Source: Hsuehochloa calcarea
Lineage: Eukaryota > Streptophyta > Magnoliopsida > Poales > Poaceae
Length of the DNA stretch: 64,000 bases
NCBI GenBank assembly: GCA_036346395.1
Contig: CM070609.1
Coordinates: 28,160,223-28,224,222 of the forward strand
Reading direction: 5' to 3'
Shown: one piece after another, positions 1 to 11,703 of the stretch
Position numbering within the stretch: position 1 is the stretch's first letter
How the letters are laid out: every line of letters starts with the position of its first letter
Made by a program: the position numbers and the translations under genes
Notes under the pieces: model-generated
The model's input: only the letters and a program-made list of their open reading frames with translations
Told to the model about the DNA's origin: nothing
Databases searched by the model: none

Positions 1-2
1 CT

Positions 3-215
3 GTGATTGTCAAGGTGAACAGTTCTAAGGATAATATGAAATCATCAAGACATGTGAAGAGGAGACTGAAGTCTGTCAGGAAAATGAGAAACTCCGGAGT
101 AATAGCTTTGGATTATATCCAAACAGCTAAGAATCTGCCAGATCCCTTCACAAAGGGTTTATCACGGAATGTGATAGACAATGCATCGAGGGAGATGGGT
201 TTGAGACCCACATGA
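3..215 (+). CDS. Ty1/copia RNase H, C-terminal end (partial)
   Basis: This is the last 70 residues of a copia polyprotein that enters from outside the window. The stretch RRLKSVRKMRNSGVIALDYI and the motif DPFTKGLS are the standard end of the copia RNase H domain, which removes the RNA strand during reverse transcription. The reading frame closes with TGA at 213-215. The catalytic residues lie upstream and cannot be seen. The closest relative within the window is the RNase H tail of copia A (31272-31535, minus strand), which shares DNMKSS, KRRLKS and DPFTKGL. No frameshift is visible in this short piece, but whether the whole element is intact is unknown. Confidence 0.85.
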   Translation: MIVKVNSSKDNMKSSRHVKRRLKSVRKMRNSGVIALDYIQTAKNLPDPFTKGLSRNVIDNASREMGLRPT

Positions 216-762
216 GTTATGCCATAGTGGCAACCCATCCTATGTGATCGGAGATCCCGTGAAGTAGGATTGGCGAAACAAGCTATTGGTTAACTAAGAG
301 GAGAGTACTTTTACAGATCCACTCCATTGGAGATGTAATTCTTTCCTAAATCTGTATGGCAGGTTGTTGTTTTTATCTTAATGTGTTCTATGGCTTGTTT
401 AGGCAAAGATGTTGTCCTACAGAGCAGTCTTGAAAGAACACACCTATATGAGCCCAACTGCTAGTCACAGTCTATGAGATAAGGTAATCTATAGGAAGCT
501 CATGAATAGGCCAGGAGTATGACTTATATGCTCCAATCCGCGGGGATGCCTGACAGCCTAGTATCAGTTAAGGACTTAAGTGAAACTTATTCACACAAAA
601 CTGCCAATTCAAGGCTTAGTCCATTGTGCAGTTGTGAATAAGTGTAGCTTCTATTCTAGATGGATGTTCAACCTTATTCGGTCTCCATCGGAACACTGGT
701 ATATTAAAACAATACTGTGGATCAAGACATTTGACATGTGTCTTTGAGATCTGGTGGGGGAT
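216..762 (+). other. 3' untranslated region of the copia element, ending in a polypurine tract
   Basis: Noncoding stretch of about 547 bases between the copia stop codon and the LTR. It ends with the purine-rich tract GGTGGGGGAT (753-762), the expected primer for plus-strand DNA synthesis. The corresponding region of copia A (30723-31271, opposite strand) is the same length within a few bases and shares an island around GGAGATCCCGTGAA, so the two elements belong to one lineage. Confidence 0.7.
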
Positions 763-1499
763 TGTAAGAATTAATGCGGGCTGGGTCCAATTTTTATTTC
801 TAATTAATTCCTAGAGAATCTCAAAGGCACATGTGCACGTGCTAAAATTGATTAGTCCCACATGGAGAGTTGAAGGGGAGTTACACCACTTTATAAGGTG
901 GAACGTGGTAGCCCCCTTGTGGAATTGGAGAAAGCCAACACACGCGTGCGCTCGCTCGCTCACCGAGCCGAGCCGTGCCGTGCAAGTGCAAGTGCGTGTG
1001 CACCAGTGTGTGATGGCTTCGGTTTGCACTGGTTGATGGCAACCATTTCCTCTGGTCTCTGCCTCTTCGTTTTTGGGTTTTGGCTATTACAGAGTGAACT
1101 GTTCAGTTTTGCTGTCTTCTCCAATTTACTCCACGAGAGACTCAGAAATGATCCCTAAGTTTGTTGCTGTTGTGACTGGCGATCTCCATCCCGGCAAGTC
1201 GCGTGTACGGTCGAACCGGGAGAGCAGGCCTCCGGAACCCCCGTCCTTGAAGGCTGTCACGAGCGGGGACGAATAAGGTTTTTGGGTAGCGTTCGAGCGA
1301 CTGCTCGCTGCGCTGTTTTCATCTGATCGCTGCTTCGGATCCTCTGCTTCATCTGCGCGACTACTACTACGACGTCCACTTCGCCATGGCGAACGATGAT
1401 CTCACCAACACTTTTCTGCTGTTCCGTCTATTGGTTCTGGGTATATCAATCTCTTACTTGTTGTTTGTTTATCTTTATTATCTATTGTTATCTTGAACA
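763..1499 (+). repeat. 3' LTR of the left-edge copia element (right boundary uncertain)
   Basis: The LTR starts with TGTAAGAATTAATGC directly after the polypurine tract. The sequence TTTATAAGG near 891-899 may be the LTR promoter TATA box. The partner LTR is outside the window, so the right end cannot be set by comparison. I chose about 1499 because TTGAACA there ends in CA, but the true end could be some hundred bases either side. Short ORFs inside it are not genes. Confidence 0.6.
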
Positions 1500-2094
1500 C
1501 TGAGATAGAAATACTACTTCTGTTTTTCTGAAAATTAGTATGACTATGGTGTTCATGTATGTTTCCTTTATAAAAAGTCTAGAGTATTGTCCATGATTCA
1601 TCTAGTATATTTCTGTATTAATGTACTTCAAAAAATACTTATATTTTCAACATGTACTGGTGGCAAATATTTGGATTTGGTACCATGGTTGGCTTTTACG
1701 CTTTTGCTCTACTTCTATTGTTTTTGCTCGCAGTGGAGATGACATCCTTATATCACATCATGTTCGCTAGAGTCTATTTACTGACCAGCCATCGACAGAG
1801 CACAACATTGATCCAGAGGTAAAGCTCAAATTATTAGATGCAGATAAAGCTCCTGATCATGTGCTATCTAAAAACCCAATCCATATATTTCCATAGTAAT
1901 GCCGATAGCTTAACATGGCTTAGAATTGGTGCGGATCTCTTGTGGCTCCTTGGCCAATATGTCAAGATACAACGTCTTATATCATCGTGGTAACGTTAGT
2001 CTCTATCTTTTTCCCAAGGCGGGAGTGATTCGAAAGGAGGAGTAGACGCAGTAATGACGATAGCTCAACACAACATAGATCAGTTGGTCGAAAA
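1500..2094. other. Unassigned intergenic DNA with a possible decayed exon
   Basis: No element or gene is recognised. A plus-strand stretch 1735-1896 follows a TTTTTGCTCGCAG splice-acceptor-like sequence and reads for 54 codons with one internal TAG (at about 1768). It could be a relic exon, but I do not recognise the product and the length is within chance. Confidence 0.2.
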
Positions 2095-2470
2095 GTCAAT
2101 AGTATGCTGCTAATGTTGGCTTGAGCAAATAAATGAGAAAGATTGCGTCCCGTTGTGCCAAACAGCTGTACATGTCACAGTGTCATCCTAATAACGCCTT
2201 CATCTAGTCCTTGCAGGTTGAAAGTGCACCTGATTTGGTTCAAATCAATCCCACGGTGTGATTATTTATGCATGATGACGTTGCTCTCGTCTCGGTATAA
2301 AAAATCAATATATGCTTGTTAAGCCTAGCCTTGTACTTCCTGGATGCTAGAGACTGGGCCGGTTAATGCATAGGCTTTTGGGCCTTTCAGAGTTTCAACG
2401 CTACCTGTAAAAGAAGATGCATTTCTGAAAGCATAATGCCCTACCTGAAACTTGAAACGGAGACTGGCGT
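2095..2470 (+). repeat. Diverged dispersed repeat, copy 1
   Basis: This segment resembles 26095-26515 in the same orientation. Shared blocks in the same order include TTGGCTTGAGCAAATAAA, CTTCATCTAGTCCTTGC, GCATGATGACGTTG and GGCTTTTGGGCCTTTCA. The copies differ by many substitutions and indels, so the duplication is old. No LTR, inverted end or coding frame is seen. It may be a duplicated gene flank or an unnamed transposon. Confidence 0.6.
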
Positions 2471-2889
2471 TAGCCTCGTTTAAGAAGTTACCGGAGCCGG
2501 TGTAACATGCGGCGGCGTCAAATACATCCTGCGTCTAGACACGGGTTGGAATCCGAGATCTAACAAAGCAAGAACGCCCGGTAGTTGTGTGGTTGAGGTA
2601 CTGAAATTGAGCGATTTCAGTAGTTGCTGACTTGCTGTTGTTTCAATGTACTGCAAATCCGCGATCATGTTTATTTGGAACAAATTTGAGTTTGCCTTCT
2701 TATTACCGAGAGAGCAGGCTTGCACTCGATCCAGAGTTTATATATTACTGGTCCGTCGTAAGGACTTCAGTATGAAAGCAGTAAACTTCACAAAACTACA
2801 ACTTTAGAGATCAAACTACCAGTTTAATGCAACATTTATTTTGGGTTTTATGGAGGTGCACCTTTAGCGAGCTGTTTTTCACTGAATTG
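2471..2889. other. Unassigned intergenic DNA
   Basis: No coding frame of note and no recognised repeat. The small minus-strand ORF here has no family features. Confidence 0.3.
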
Positions 2890-2963
2890 CAACTCCGTCA
2901 CGAATAGGACGTGCTAACAACCCGGGCAACTCCGTCACGAATAGGACGTGCTAACAACCCGGG
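2890..2963 (+). repeat. Perfect 37-bp tandem duplication
   Basis: Two identical 37-base units (2890-2926 and 2927-2963) each begin CAACTCCGTCACG and end CAACCCGGG. No mismatch separates them, so the duplication looks recent or is an assembly slip. Nothing indicates a function. Confidence 0.9.
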
Positions 2964-2997
2964 CACGCATGTCATACTCTCATGCGTAACCCAAACC

Positions 2998-3280
2998 GTC
3001 ACGATTTCTGACTGGCAGCCATGCGAGCATCACATGGACCTCAGGGTGGTCCCTGCCACTGTCCTTGTCCCTCTCTCCATCTGAGCTCTGTTAGATATAA
3101 TCTTGACTTCTTAGTATTTTGCATGTCAGTTTGCATGATAGAATTAGTGGAGGTAGTGGCTGTAAATTAGCCAATAGTGGTGCTAGTGCATGAGTGGAGG
3201 TTCACGGGCTTAAAAACATGCCCATTTGTAATGTGAAAAGCAATGGAATAATAGAAGAGAGAAAAGACGATGGTTAGGCG
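2998..3280 (+). repeat. Rearranged copia 3'-end and LTR fragment, copy 1
   Basis: A 55-base segment at 2998-3052 (GTCACGATTTCTGACTGGCA onward) recurs at 3881-3935. In this copy the polypurine tract is missing and the LTR-like start TGTTAGATATAATC appears further on at 3088. The order of pieces suggests a copia 3' end that suffered a deletion or rearrangement. No coding capacity remains. Confidence 0.5.
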
Positions 3281-3880
3281 TCGCAAAACTCAACAATTCA
3301 TCTTCTTTGGTCCCGTTCAGGAAATAATATGCGCTCTAAGAAGCTAGAAACAATTGGGGGCTTCAAGGAGGCGAGTTGTGCGATGTGGCGGCGGCAATTC
3401 GGCTCGGTCGGTCACGGCGGCTCTCGATGCGCGGGCGTGTGTATGGTTCTAGCTCCCAGAAAACCCCAAACAACCCGATCTATCAAGAGTCGATGAAGGA
3501 GGTGAACGAGCGAGATCGAGTGCATCAAGGTCTGCGATGCCTCCTCGATGGAGGTTGACATTGTCACCCTGCATGTGGAGCGCCGGAGCGGTCATCACGC
3601 ATGGACGCGAGCGCTGAGCCCGCTTTCATAGCGCCCTCACCCGAGGAGGTGTGTTACTCGTGCGTATATTTGTGTCATGGTCATGCATGTAGGTGAGTTA
3701 GTGCATGATGCATGTGTGTCGCATGAGTTCTTGTACCTTAAGCCTCAATGGCGTCTTGAGGATCGACAAGTTGTGCCACATAACCATGTTTCCGCACTAA
3801 CATTTTCTAGGTGTTCATTTATGTGCTAGGGTTAATCTAGTTTCAGTTCAAGTCATTAGTTCAGTTTGTTCAACAAAACT
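3281..3880. other. Unassigned GC-rich segment
   Basis: This region is GC-rich around 3370-3640, with a 60-codon plus-strand ORF that has no recognisable motif. It separates the two copia end fragments. I see no support for a gene. Confidence 0.25.
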
Positions 3881-4096
3881 GTCACGATTTCTGACTGGCA
3901 GCCATGCGAGCGTCACATGGACCTCAGGGTGGTCCAAGATTAGGGGAATTGTTAGATATAATCTGCCACTGTCCTTGTCCATATAGTGGTGCTCTGTAGT
4001 GGAGGTAGTGGTGTTAGTGGAGAGGCAACATGTCATCTGAGCTCGCCCTCATTTGTGTTCATCTTCTTGTGTGTGTGCATTCCAGAGAGGAAATAA
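3881..4096 (+). repeat. Copia 3'-end and LTR fragment, copy 2
   Basis: The 55-base segment shared with 2998-3052 is followed here by the purine tract AAGATTAGGGGAAT (3936-3949) and the LTR-like start TGTTAGATATAATC at 3950. This is the normal copia arrangement of internal 3' end, polypurine tract and LTR. The LTR is short or truncated, running at most to the neighbouring element at about 4097. Confidence 0.5.
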
Positions 4097-4621
4097 TGTA
4101 AGAGTTCTCTCCATGAGCTAGACCAACAAGCTCGCCCCTACTTCGCTCGCTACACCCGCCATCACCATCCTACCATGGCGGCGGCTGAGAGATAGTGCAA
4201 GCCTGGTGCAGCACAGACGGAGCGGAAAGAGGGAGGGGAGGAGTAGCTGGAAGAGGTGACACCACAGACGGAGGTGCTTAGAAGCGGTGGCGCACGGCAG
4301 CCAGAGGCGTGGAAGGAAAGGGCATGGCAACGCTGGAAGGGGACAGGGGAGAAAAAAAGGCATTCATGAGCATCTATGGAGAGAGGGGAGCCCATCAAAG
4401 TGGGTGGTGGAGGTGGAGATGTAAAACTAACTGTTTGGCGCAAGAATGCTTGGCAGTGCCATGTATATTTATATGCACAACAAGAGATCACAAGTCTGTT
4501 GAGATTACAGTTAACTGAACATGTGTCGTATGATCTACAATGCATATCCGACAATTACATATAGCATCATATCTATTCAAACTACAGATATAATCGTATA
4601 TATTCAGCCTACTGTTTAACA
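4097..4621 (-). repeat. 3' LTR of copia element B (left boundary estimated)
   Basis: Read on the minus strand, the LTR begins TGTTAAACAGTAGGC immediately after the purine-rich tract. A TATA-like TGCATATAAATATAC lies near 4470. The left end is set at 4097, where TGTAAGAG could be the complementary terminus, but no partner LTR exists to confirm it. Small ORFs on both strands inside are not genes. Confidence 0.55.
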
Positions 4622-4634
4622 GTCCCCCTCAATC

Positions 4635-6400
4635 TCAACTAGTAACTAGATTGAGATTGTACTTGATATGATCAAGAGCATATTTAATCGCAGGTTTCAT
4701 GAACACATCTACAACTTGATCTTCCGACGAAATGAACCTGACTTCAAGTGCTCCAAGCGCAACTCTTTCTCTGACAAAATGAAAGTCCACCTCAATGTGC
4801 TTTGTTCGTGCATGAAACACTAGATTGGCAGTAAGATAGGTTGCTCCCAAATTGTCAAACCAAATAACTAGAGCTCTCGGTTGCATAATCTTTAATTCCT
4901 TCAGAAGTGTCTGCACCCAAATTGCCTCTGCAGTTCCATTTTCTAGCGATTTGTATTCTGCTTGTGTGCTCAAGCGAGATACTGTCGGTTGTTTGTGAGA
5001 ACTCCATGAAACAAGATTGTAGCCAAAATAGACCGCAAATACTTCAGTTGACAGACAATCATCTGGACAACCCGCCCAGTCCGCATCAGTGAAAACACTA
5101 AGAAGCATAGACTTCGACATCTGTATATGCAGTCCAGTAGTCAAAGTACCTTTGACATATCATAACATTCATTTAACTCCTTCCCAATGAACATTAGGAC
5201 TTTGCAGGAATTGACACACCTTATTGACTGCATATGAAATGTTTGGTTGTGTCAAAGTAAGATACTGCAATGCACCTACAGTACTTCTATATTTGCATGT
5301 ATCATCTACACTAAGGGCTTCTCCCTGTACATTAGACTGCTTGTCTGTCGTAAACATTGGGTTGATATTGCCTTGCAACTCTGCATGTTAATACGATGAA
5401 GAAGGTCAGTGGCATACTTCTTCTGAGTTAACACTATCCCCCCTTTGGTCATGGTAGTTTCAATCCCAAGAAAATAACTAAGTCGACCAAGATCTTTGAT
5501 TGCAAAATCTCAGGATAACTTTTTAATGAGCTTTTCCTTAGCTTTGGCATGGGAACTGGCTATGACGATATCATCCACTTATATCAACATATATATGGTA
5601 ACGCTTGATTGACTGAAGATGAACAAAGAAGCATCAGCTTTAGAGGGTAAGAATCCTAGTTCTTGAGGCTTGTCACTCAGCTGAGTGAACCATGCATGTG
5701 GTGCTTGTTTCAAATAGTATAGGGCTTTTTGTAATCTGCATACATATTCTGGACATACTGGATCTTCATAACTAGGAGGATGCTACATATATACTTCTTC
5801 CTTCAATGCTCCATGCAAGAAAGCATTTGTACATCAATTGTTGCAGACACCAACCCTTTGACACAGCTACAGAGAGTATTAGCCTGACTGTTGTTGGTTT
5901 GACAATAGGGTTGAATGTCTACGAGTAATATATGCCAAGTCTTTGTGTAAAACGTCTGGCCACAAGCCTGGCTTTGAATCTGTCCATAGGGACATCTGGT
6001 CTCTGCTTGACTTTTAAAACCCATTTACATCCTACAATGTTTTGACCCCTAGATCTTGGTACAAGCTGCCAAGTCTTGTTTTTCTGTAATGTTGAAAACT
6101 CTGTGTCCATTGCAGTTTTCTATAGTGGTACTACCAGTGCATCCAAATGTGAGACCGGTTCAGCAAAGAAAGCTCTACCTTTGAGAGGATATTTGAATGT
6201 TCCATTTGTATACTGCTTGGTCATGATCTTGTTGTTTCTCAATCTAGTTTGCATAGGATGCTTGTTCTGCATAGAGTGTGTAGATTCAGAGTTGGAGTGT
6301 GTTGAGTCACCTCCTGTATTGCTTCCAGAAACATCAAATTTATCTGCAAGTACTTCTGCTCGTGTTTTAGTATTGTCAGTAGAGAACATGGACATATTAT
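4635..6400 (-). pseudogene. Copia B reverse transcriptase and RNase H, degenerate
   Basis: The RNase H part (4635-5144) is open for 169 codons and keeps the expected acidic residues in TDADWAG, QAEYKS and WFDNLGATYL, with KHIEVDFHFVRERVA near the end. Upstream, pieces of reverse transcriptase lie in different frames: VGALQYLTLTQPNISYAVNK (5169-5378), QLVPRSRGQNIVGCKWVLK (5919-6110) and the linker at 6120-6395. At the catalytic YVDD box the tyrosine codon is a TAA stop (plus-strand TTA at 5579-5581). With these breaks no active enzyme can be made. The domain assignment is secure; the order of damage is not. Confidence 0.85.
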
Positions 6401-6419
6401 AATTTCATATCATTCTGTG

Positions 6420-7850
6420 CTACCGGATAATGTGAGGAATCAGAAGGACTGCCGGAAGAGAGACAATGATTGTGGTATTGTCTATTTTGTCACAATTGAC
6501 TGTACTCGACAAGGATGCAAATGGAAACACAGATTCATCAATGACCACATCATGGGATAAGTAAATTCTTCCTATAGATTTATCAAGGCACTTGTCTCCC
6601 TTGTGCATACTGCTATATCCCAAGAAAACACAGTGCTTATACCTGAACCGAAGCTTGCATGTATTATACGGTCTGAGATTAGACCAACAAGCATAGCCGA
6701 AGGTCCTGAGCATGTTGTAATCAGGGGATATATTGATAAGGCGATATATTGATAAGGTGATCAAGAGGTGTTTGATTTGCAATGACACGATTTGGCAAAT
6801 GGTTTATAAGAAAACACACTGTTAGGAAAGCCTATCCGAGAACCTGATGGGTACATGGGATTGAGAAAGAAGAGCTAACCCGGTTTCTACCATATCTCGA
6901 TGTTTTATCTCTGCAACACCATTTTGCTGGTGAGTGTGAAGACATGAGACACGATGCGTGATCCCAATCTTATCAAAGAACTGGTGGAGTTTATGATATT
7001 CTCCCCCAGCCTGTTTGCATGGTGTGATTTTTTGTGTTTGACAATCGCTCAACATGACTGAAACTTAAGGAATGCATGTTGCACGTCAGACTAATGTTTC
7101 AACATATAAATCCATGTGAACTTATTGTATTCATCTAAGAAACTCACATAATACTTGAAGCCTACTACTGAATTAATAGCAGGTCCCCAATCATCTGAGT
7201 GGACAAGTTCTAAAGGAGAAGTAGTTACATGAGTATAATTATTATAAGGAAGTTGATGGACTTTGGCTTGTTGACAAGCATCACACACTAAAGATTCCTT
7301 AACATAATCACTAACTAGCTTATTTGCTCTAAGAATGGACTGAGCTATTGAAGATTATGGATGACCAACTCTCATGCGCCATTGTTCTTGTGAGTTCTTG
7401 ACACTGGAGAAGACTTGTTGACATGACTTGGACCGACGTGTGGAAGGAATAGGATAGAGATCCCCTCTGCTTCTACCGTGCAGCAGAGTTTTCTTCGTGA
7501 TTTGATCCTTCAAAAAGAAAGAATCAGGATGAAGTTCAACAAAGGCATTGTTATCAGTAGCTAGTTTGTGAACTGAAAGGAGGTGTTTATTTATTTGAGG
7601 AACATGCAGAATGTTTCTAACTGACAAAGGTTTGGATGGGCCAGCAATAGAAGAATGACCAATATGAGAAATTTCCAAACCTAAGCCATTTGCCACCTGG
7701 ACCTGATCATTGCCATTGTAGCGCTCCTTGACTGTGAGCCTGTCAAGATCACTAATCAGATGATATGTTGCGCCAGCGTGAGTGTACTAATTTGTATCAA
7801 TAGCGTATGATATAGTGGTTGATGTTGCACCAACCCCCATCTTCAGACTG
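6420..7850 (-). pseudogene. Copia B protease and integrase, degenerate
   Basis: Reading leftwards, protease remains lie at 7700-7850, where the usual D-(S/T)-G-A-T active site reads HAGAT and an in-frame TAG precedes it. The GAG-pre-integrase region (7355-7696) includes RNILHVPQINKHLLSVHKL. The integrase zinc-binding CDACQQAK and the first catalytic aspartate in HSDDWGPA are at 7091-7288, followed by QQNGVAEIKHRDMVE (6822-7055) and the IN/RT linker (6420-6788). The segments are in different frames. The family assignment rests on motif order; the element is not functional. Confidence 0.8.
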
Positions 7851-7860
7851 GCATTACACG

Positions 7861-9433
7861 TAACATAGCAAATTTGTAATCAAACATACATGCATGCATA
7901 ATAGGATTTGCAAAATGAAGTACAATAAATAAAATAATATGATCAATATGGCCAAAGGGGATGTTTGTCTTGCTCTCGTTGCTCTGAATAAGAGGATCAA
8001 GGGTTGCCGTAAATTTCGTTCGAAGTACCAACGTCTATTCAAAAAGAGCCGATAGCAAATTAAATATAGAAAAAATAATTTCAACAACAACAAAATCCAA
8101 ATATTTTTGCATATTCAGACAGAACTTGATTTTAGATAAATTTAGAAGAAAACAAGATTCATTTGATTTGGAGTTCATATGCAAAATTTATTTTCAATTT
8201 GCTTTGGTTTTGATGTTTCAGAAATTAATAAAAGGTTGACGTCGAAGGTGTATTCTCTGAGGTTTACGCTTTCTAATAGAGAAATCATATTTTACTCTGA
8301 GCTCTACTGAGGTTTATGCTTTCAACGGAGAAAGCGTATTTTCCTCTAAACTGAAAGCGACATTTCTCTTTTTTTTGAATTTTATAAACTTACATGTGGG
8401 GCATACTTGTCAGTGACTAATAGTTTTATTTTTCTTGATTCTATTTACAAAACAAAGGTGATCCCACATGTCAATGACACATATTCTATTTACGTTTTAA
8501 ATTAGATTTTCGATTAAGTTTTTGGTGGTCCCACATGTAATTGATTAGTTTCACTTAACCACCATCATTAGCGCTAAGCTAATACTCAACCCGAGTGGGA
8601 CCCACTACCAGCGAGAGAGAGGAGAAAAGAACAGAGCTGCGCACTGCCGAGAATGGCATGAGAGAAGCGGCGAGAAAATAGCGCGGCATGCGGGTTTCTC
8701 GCGTCGAGCTTCAGTCTCATCGTCTATGTGGGATAACGGCACATCGATGGGTTAGCTAGCATGGGCAATGGCAGGTAGAGGTGATGGGGATATGTGAGGT
8801 ACGAAACTGTGGGTGCAGGTCATAAACGAGGGGCGAGCGACGGAGCTACACTCGCACGCTGGAGAGAGCGAGAGGTGGAAAAAGGGTGTTGGCATGCGGG
8901 CCGTGTGTCAGTGAGTGCGGGAGCAGGGTGCTGGTTTAGGCTGGAGTGGGTGCGAGCAAGATGGGCCGCAGCAGTTATGGCCCAACAACAAGCGGGAATT
9001 TCAAGAACAACTTTTGAATTTTCAAAACTGGCTGAATGTGTCTAGAATTTTTGTACCTTGAAAACTTAGTCCAAAATTTATGAACATTTTTGTGAGAGCT
9101 CCATACAAAGTATATTTTTCTCAAAAATTCTTACAAGTTTATGTTTGCATGTGATTTCACTATTTGATTTATGCAAAAGCTCAAAAATCATGCTAAAATA
9201 GTTTTCCATACAACAACATGCTCAAAATTATTGTCCCATTTATTTTCATTATACTTTCCCAAAATTGGTGTTTTTAGGATGTTGCAGTTGGTCTCATATA
9301 GTGTATATGGGATTATTAGACCCGATGTCGTCATGGATTCCTACATGTGTAATAGTTTATTTAGGGATTGTGAAATGCAACTCCGTAAATAGGTAGTTTT
9401 GGTTTTCGGTTTATTATAAAACATGTGGGGGAA
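7861..9433. other. Unassigned AT-rich then GC-richer DNA
   Basis: No coding region is recognised. 7861-8570 is AT-rich and includes a diverged duplication (8250-8362). 8570-8990 is richer in G and C with an 83-codon plus-strand ORF lacking motifs. 8990-9420 is again AT-rich and could be the 3' internal part of the element whose LTR seems to start at 9434, because it ends in the purine-rich ACATGTGGGGGAA. Confidence 0.3.
8250..8362. repeat. Diverged tandem duplication, about 55-bp unit
   Basis: The phrase CTGAGGTTTACGCTTTC is followed by CTGAGGTTTATGCTTTC about 55 bases later, each with a GAGAAA and TATTTT tract after it. The match is clear by eye but imperfect. Confidence 0.5.
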
Positions 9434-10330
9434 TGTGAACAATTAACATGGAATCTGCCCTCCTCTTTAATAGGAGAGATATATCTAGACCCCTCGATAT
9501 GGTTGGATTAAAGAAGTGCATGGACATGCCAAATATAGTTGAGGAGTCAATTACAACTAAGTAATACACTAAAAGATCGAGTAAAGGATTGTGCTATCAT
9601 AGGATGACATGCATCTTACCTTGAGTTCGATCTAGTATCGTGAGGCAAATGGATCATCACATGAGCTTTATAAAGGTTTGTCTGATATGATCTTTATGTG
9701 TATTTGGAAGTCACTATGTCCTGCTAGGATCCGTTACCAACTTGTTGATCGAAAAGGAGTTTCTAGGTCACAGCCGATTACGCATTACCTACAAAGTCAC
9801 ATACTCAATGGGTTGAAACAAACTAGTTCGGATTGGATCCATTAGAGGCTTAAATCGGATTATAATCTATATGTGGTTAAGAGTTCTAATGGGTTTCTAA
9901 TGTAGAGATCCGTTAGTGGCTCTTTATAAGGGGAGGTGTCGGGGATTTTGAAAGGATGTCACACCACCCACCAAAACCCTAGCCACCTTTTCCCCAAAGA
10001 CCCTGTCGTGTGTGCCGGTGCTACCACACCTGCACACGGTGTTTCACCCTTTGGACGTATGGATACTGTAGAGGTGCTGCTGCGATCGTTGCTGTGTTAA
10101 TCGAGGACAATCCGCGATGTACACAAGAAACACGAGGGCTGCTGGATGAGACGATCGGAGGTCATGGACATTGGACGATCGACTACAATGACACACACGA
10201 CGTTGGATTGGGCTGATCTAACTCTTATTCTATTGCACCGTGCATCTAATAATAACGATCTATAACCTCTTACTTCCTTAACTTCCTAATTTACGCGGCA
10301 AAAATTTTATATTGCGCTAATGTAGTCCAG
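9434..10330 (+). repeat. Probable LTR of a decayed retroelement
   Basis: The sequence TGTGAACAATTAACATGG starts right after a purine tract (9421-9433). A TATA-like TTTATAAGG at 9923-9931 is followed by a stretch rich in CCAAAACCCTAGCC typical of LTR transcription starts. There is no partner LTR in the window, so the right end is approximate and this could be a solo LTR. Confidence 0.45.
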
Positions 10331-10865
10331 CCGTATCCCAACGGCGCCTGCGAGACTGCTATCTTGGGCACGACCATTTTGCGTATTCGCCCGCGACTTT
10401 TCACAGTTGTTGCGGCCGTTGATGTTGCGGTCGTTGATGTAATGTGGCAAGCACATGGTGTAGCAGGGCTGCGCCTGCACCTGCATGCTGCAACGCCTCC
10501 CTTTTCCATGGCCATTGTTCCGGCTGCACCGCCACCCCTTTGTCGGCACCGGCGGGGCACCTTTTTCTTTCATGGGCGATGCCGTAGCGTTCTCATTAGC
10601 GATTGCACTACCGATGTGATCACAGGCGTGATTAGTGCCACTGATTCATCCGGAAGAGGATCATTGGGTTCCTTCTTTAGATCAAAGTCTCGGACGGACG
10701 TTGTACTTCCCTGGGGATTGGGGGCTTCACTCAGCAGAAGCAGCGATGCTGCTACATCTTCCGGAGGTACGTTGTGCTCGAGTGGGTGGAAGGAAGGACG
10801 ACGGCGTAGCGAGGGAGGAAGGTATCCTGATTCTCGTGGTGTGAAGACTGAAGAGATGTGAGGCG
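10331..10865. other. Unassigned DNA left of copia C
   Basis: GC-rich sequence with a 165-codon plus-strand ORF (10364-10861) that shows no domain and strong composition bias. AGGCG at 10861-10865 is the left target duplication of copia C. Confidence 0.3.
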
Positions 10866-11132
10866 TGTTAGCTTAAATCGAAGACGAACACACACAAGAA
10901 CACAAAAGAAAAAATTGCCGTCGGATCAACAACAACTTTTCATAATTTATGTTGCTTTATTGCTCTTCTGTTTCTCATGTATTCTCTATGGGTTACATGA
11001 TGCTTATATACACACTCGCACACACATTATCTCAGATCGACTCGGACTCTATTCTTCTACTTGGATACGGAAACAAACTCAATTCATCTAAACTTATAAA
11101 CTAAAACTGCCAAAAACAAGATTAATTTAACA
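10866..11132 (-). repeat. 3' LTR of copia C
   Basis: 267 bases, with plus-strand ends TGTTAGCTTAAATCG and AATTTAACA. It is preceded on the minus strand by the purine tract AATTAGGAGGGTGAT (11133-11147). It contains ATATAAGC and AGCAATAAAGC, which may be promoter and poly(A) signals on the minus strand. It matches 25167-25401 closely from 10916 onward. Confidence 0.85.
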
Positions 11133-11703
11133 ATCACCCTCCTAATTTTGTTTTTTCACCTTGATCACGCTGATCTTCTCTCTCATCTGAATTTCCAAGT
11201 GTTCCTCTTTTACCTGCACTTCTGTGCGATGTTCCTTCCTGGGCCGATACCGCCCTATCGCATGTTCTTGCTCCATCCTGAGCCATGCACAAACCAACGC
11301 TTGCCGTGTCTCGCACCTGGACTGAACTCATCCTTCCTTGCATGCCCGTCTGGGCTGGAGCACCTGCTCCCATGACCACCTCGCTTGGAGCACCTGCTCC
11401 CACGACCACCTGGGCTTCACCATTACCTGAGCCTCTCGCTCCTCACTCTTGGACCAAATCTGCCTGCGTTCCTGCGTACATCTCAGCTAAGGCTACACAA
11501 CCTCTCCCTCCCGCGTCAACATCGTGTACGTTGCGCCCTTCATGCATGTGGGACTCACCGCCCCCTGCAGCGCCATGCGCACCTTGCTGCGCGTCGTCTG
11601 GACCTCTCAAGGCTCCGCCTACTTCGCTTCCTGTGCCAACTGCGTGCCATCTCTAGGTCCCGCTATGTCCTTGACCGGTGAGATCATCAACGCCTGAGAC
11701 CTC
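11133..11703 (-). other. 3' internal part of copia C, noncoding or unrecognised
   Basis: A 91-codon minus-strand ORF (11134-11409) ends at the polypurine tract but has no domain I recognise. Within it, a 30-base unit is repeated in tandem (11356-11385 and 11386-11415, GGAGCACCTGCTCCC core). The expected reverse transcriptase and RNase H are absent here. Confidence 0.6.

Larger units (their letters stand above)
4097..7860 (-). mobile_element. Ty1/copia element B, 5'-truncated, dead
   Basis: A minus-strand copia element read from right to left as protease, integrase, reverse transcriptase, RNase H, polypurine tract (4622-4639, plus strand GTCCCCCTCAATC) and 3' LTR. The gag region and 5' LTR are missing, and the sequence becomes unrecognisable right of about 7850. 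Coding is broken by several frameshifts and stops, including one at the catalytic YVDD box. The order of domains is typical of copia. The element cannot move by itself. Confidence 0.85.

Noticed and set aside
10364..10861. A 165-codon plus-strand ORF
   Set aside because: Biased composition, no motif, and no homologous frame nearby.
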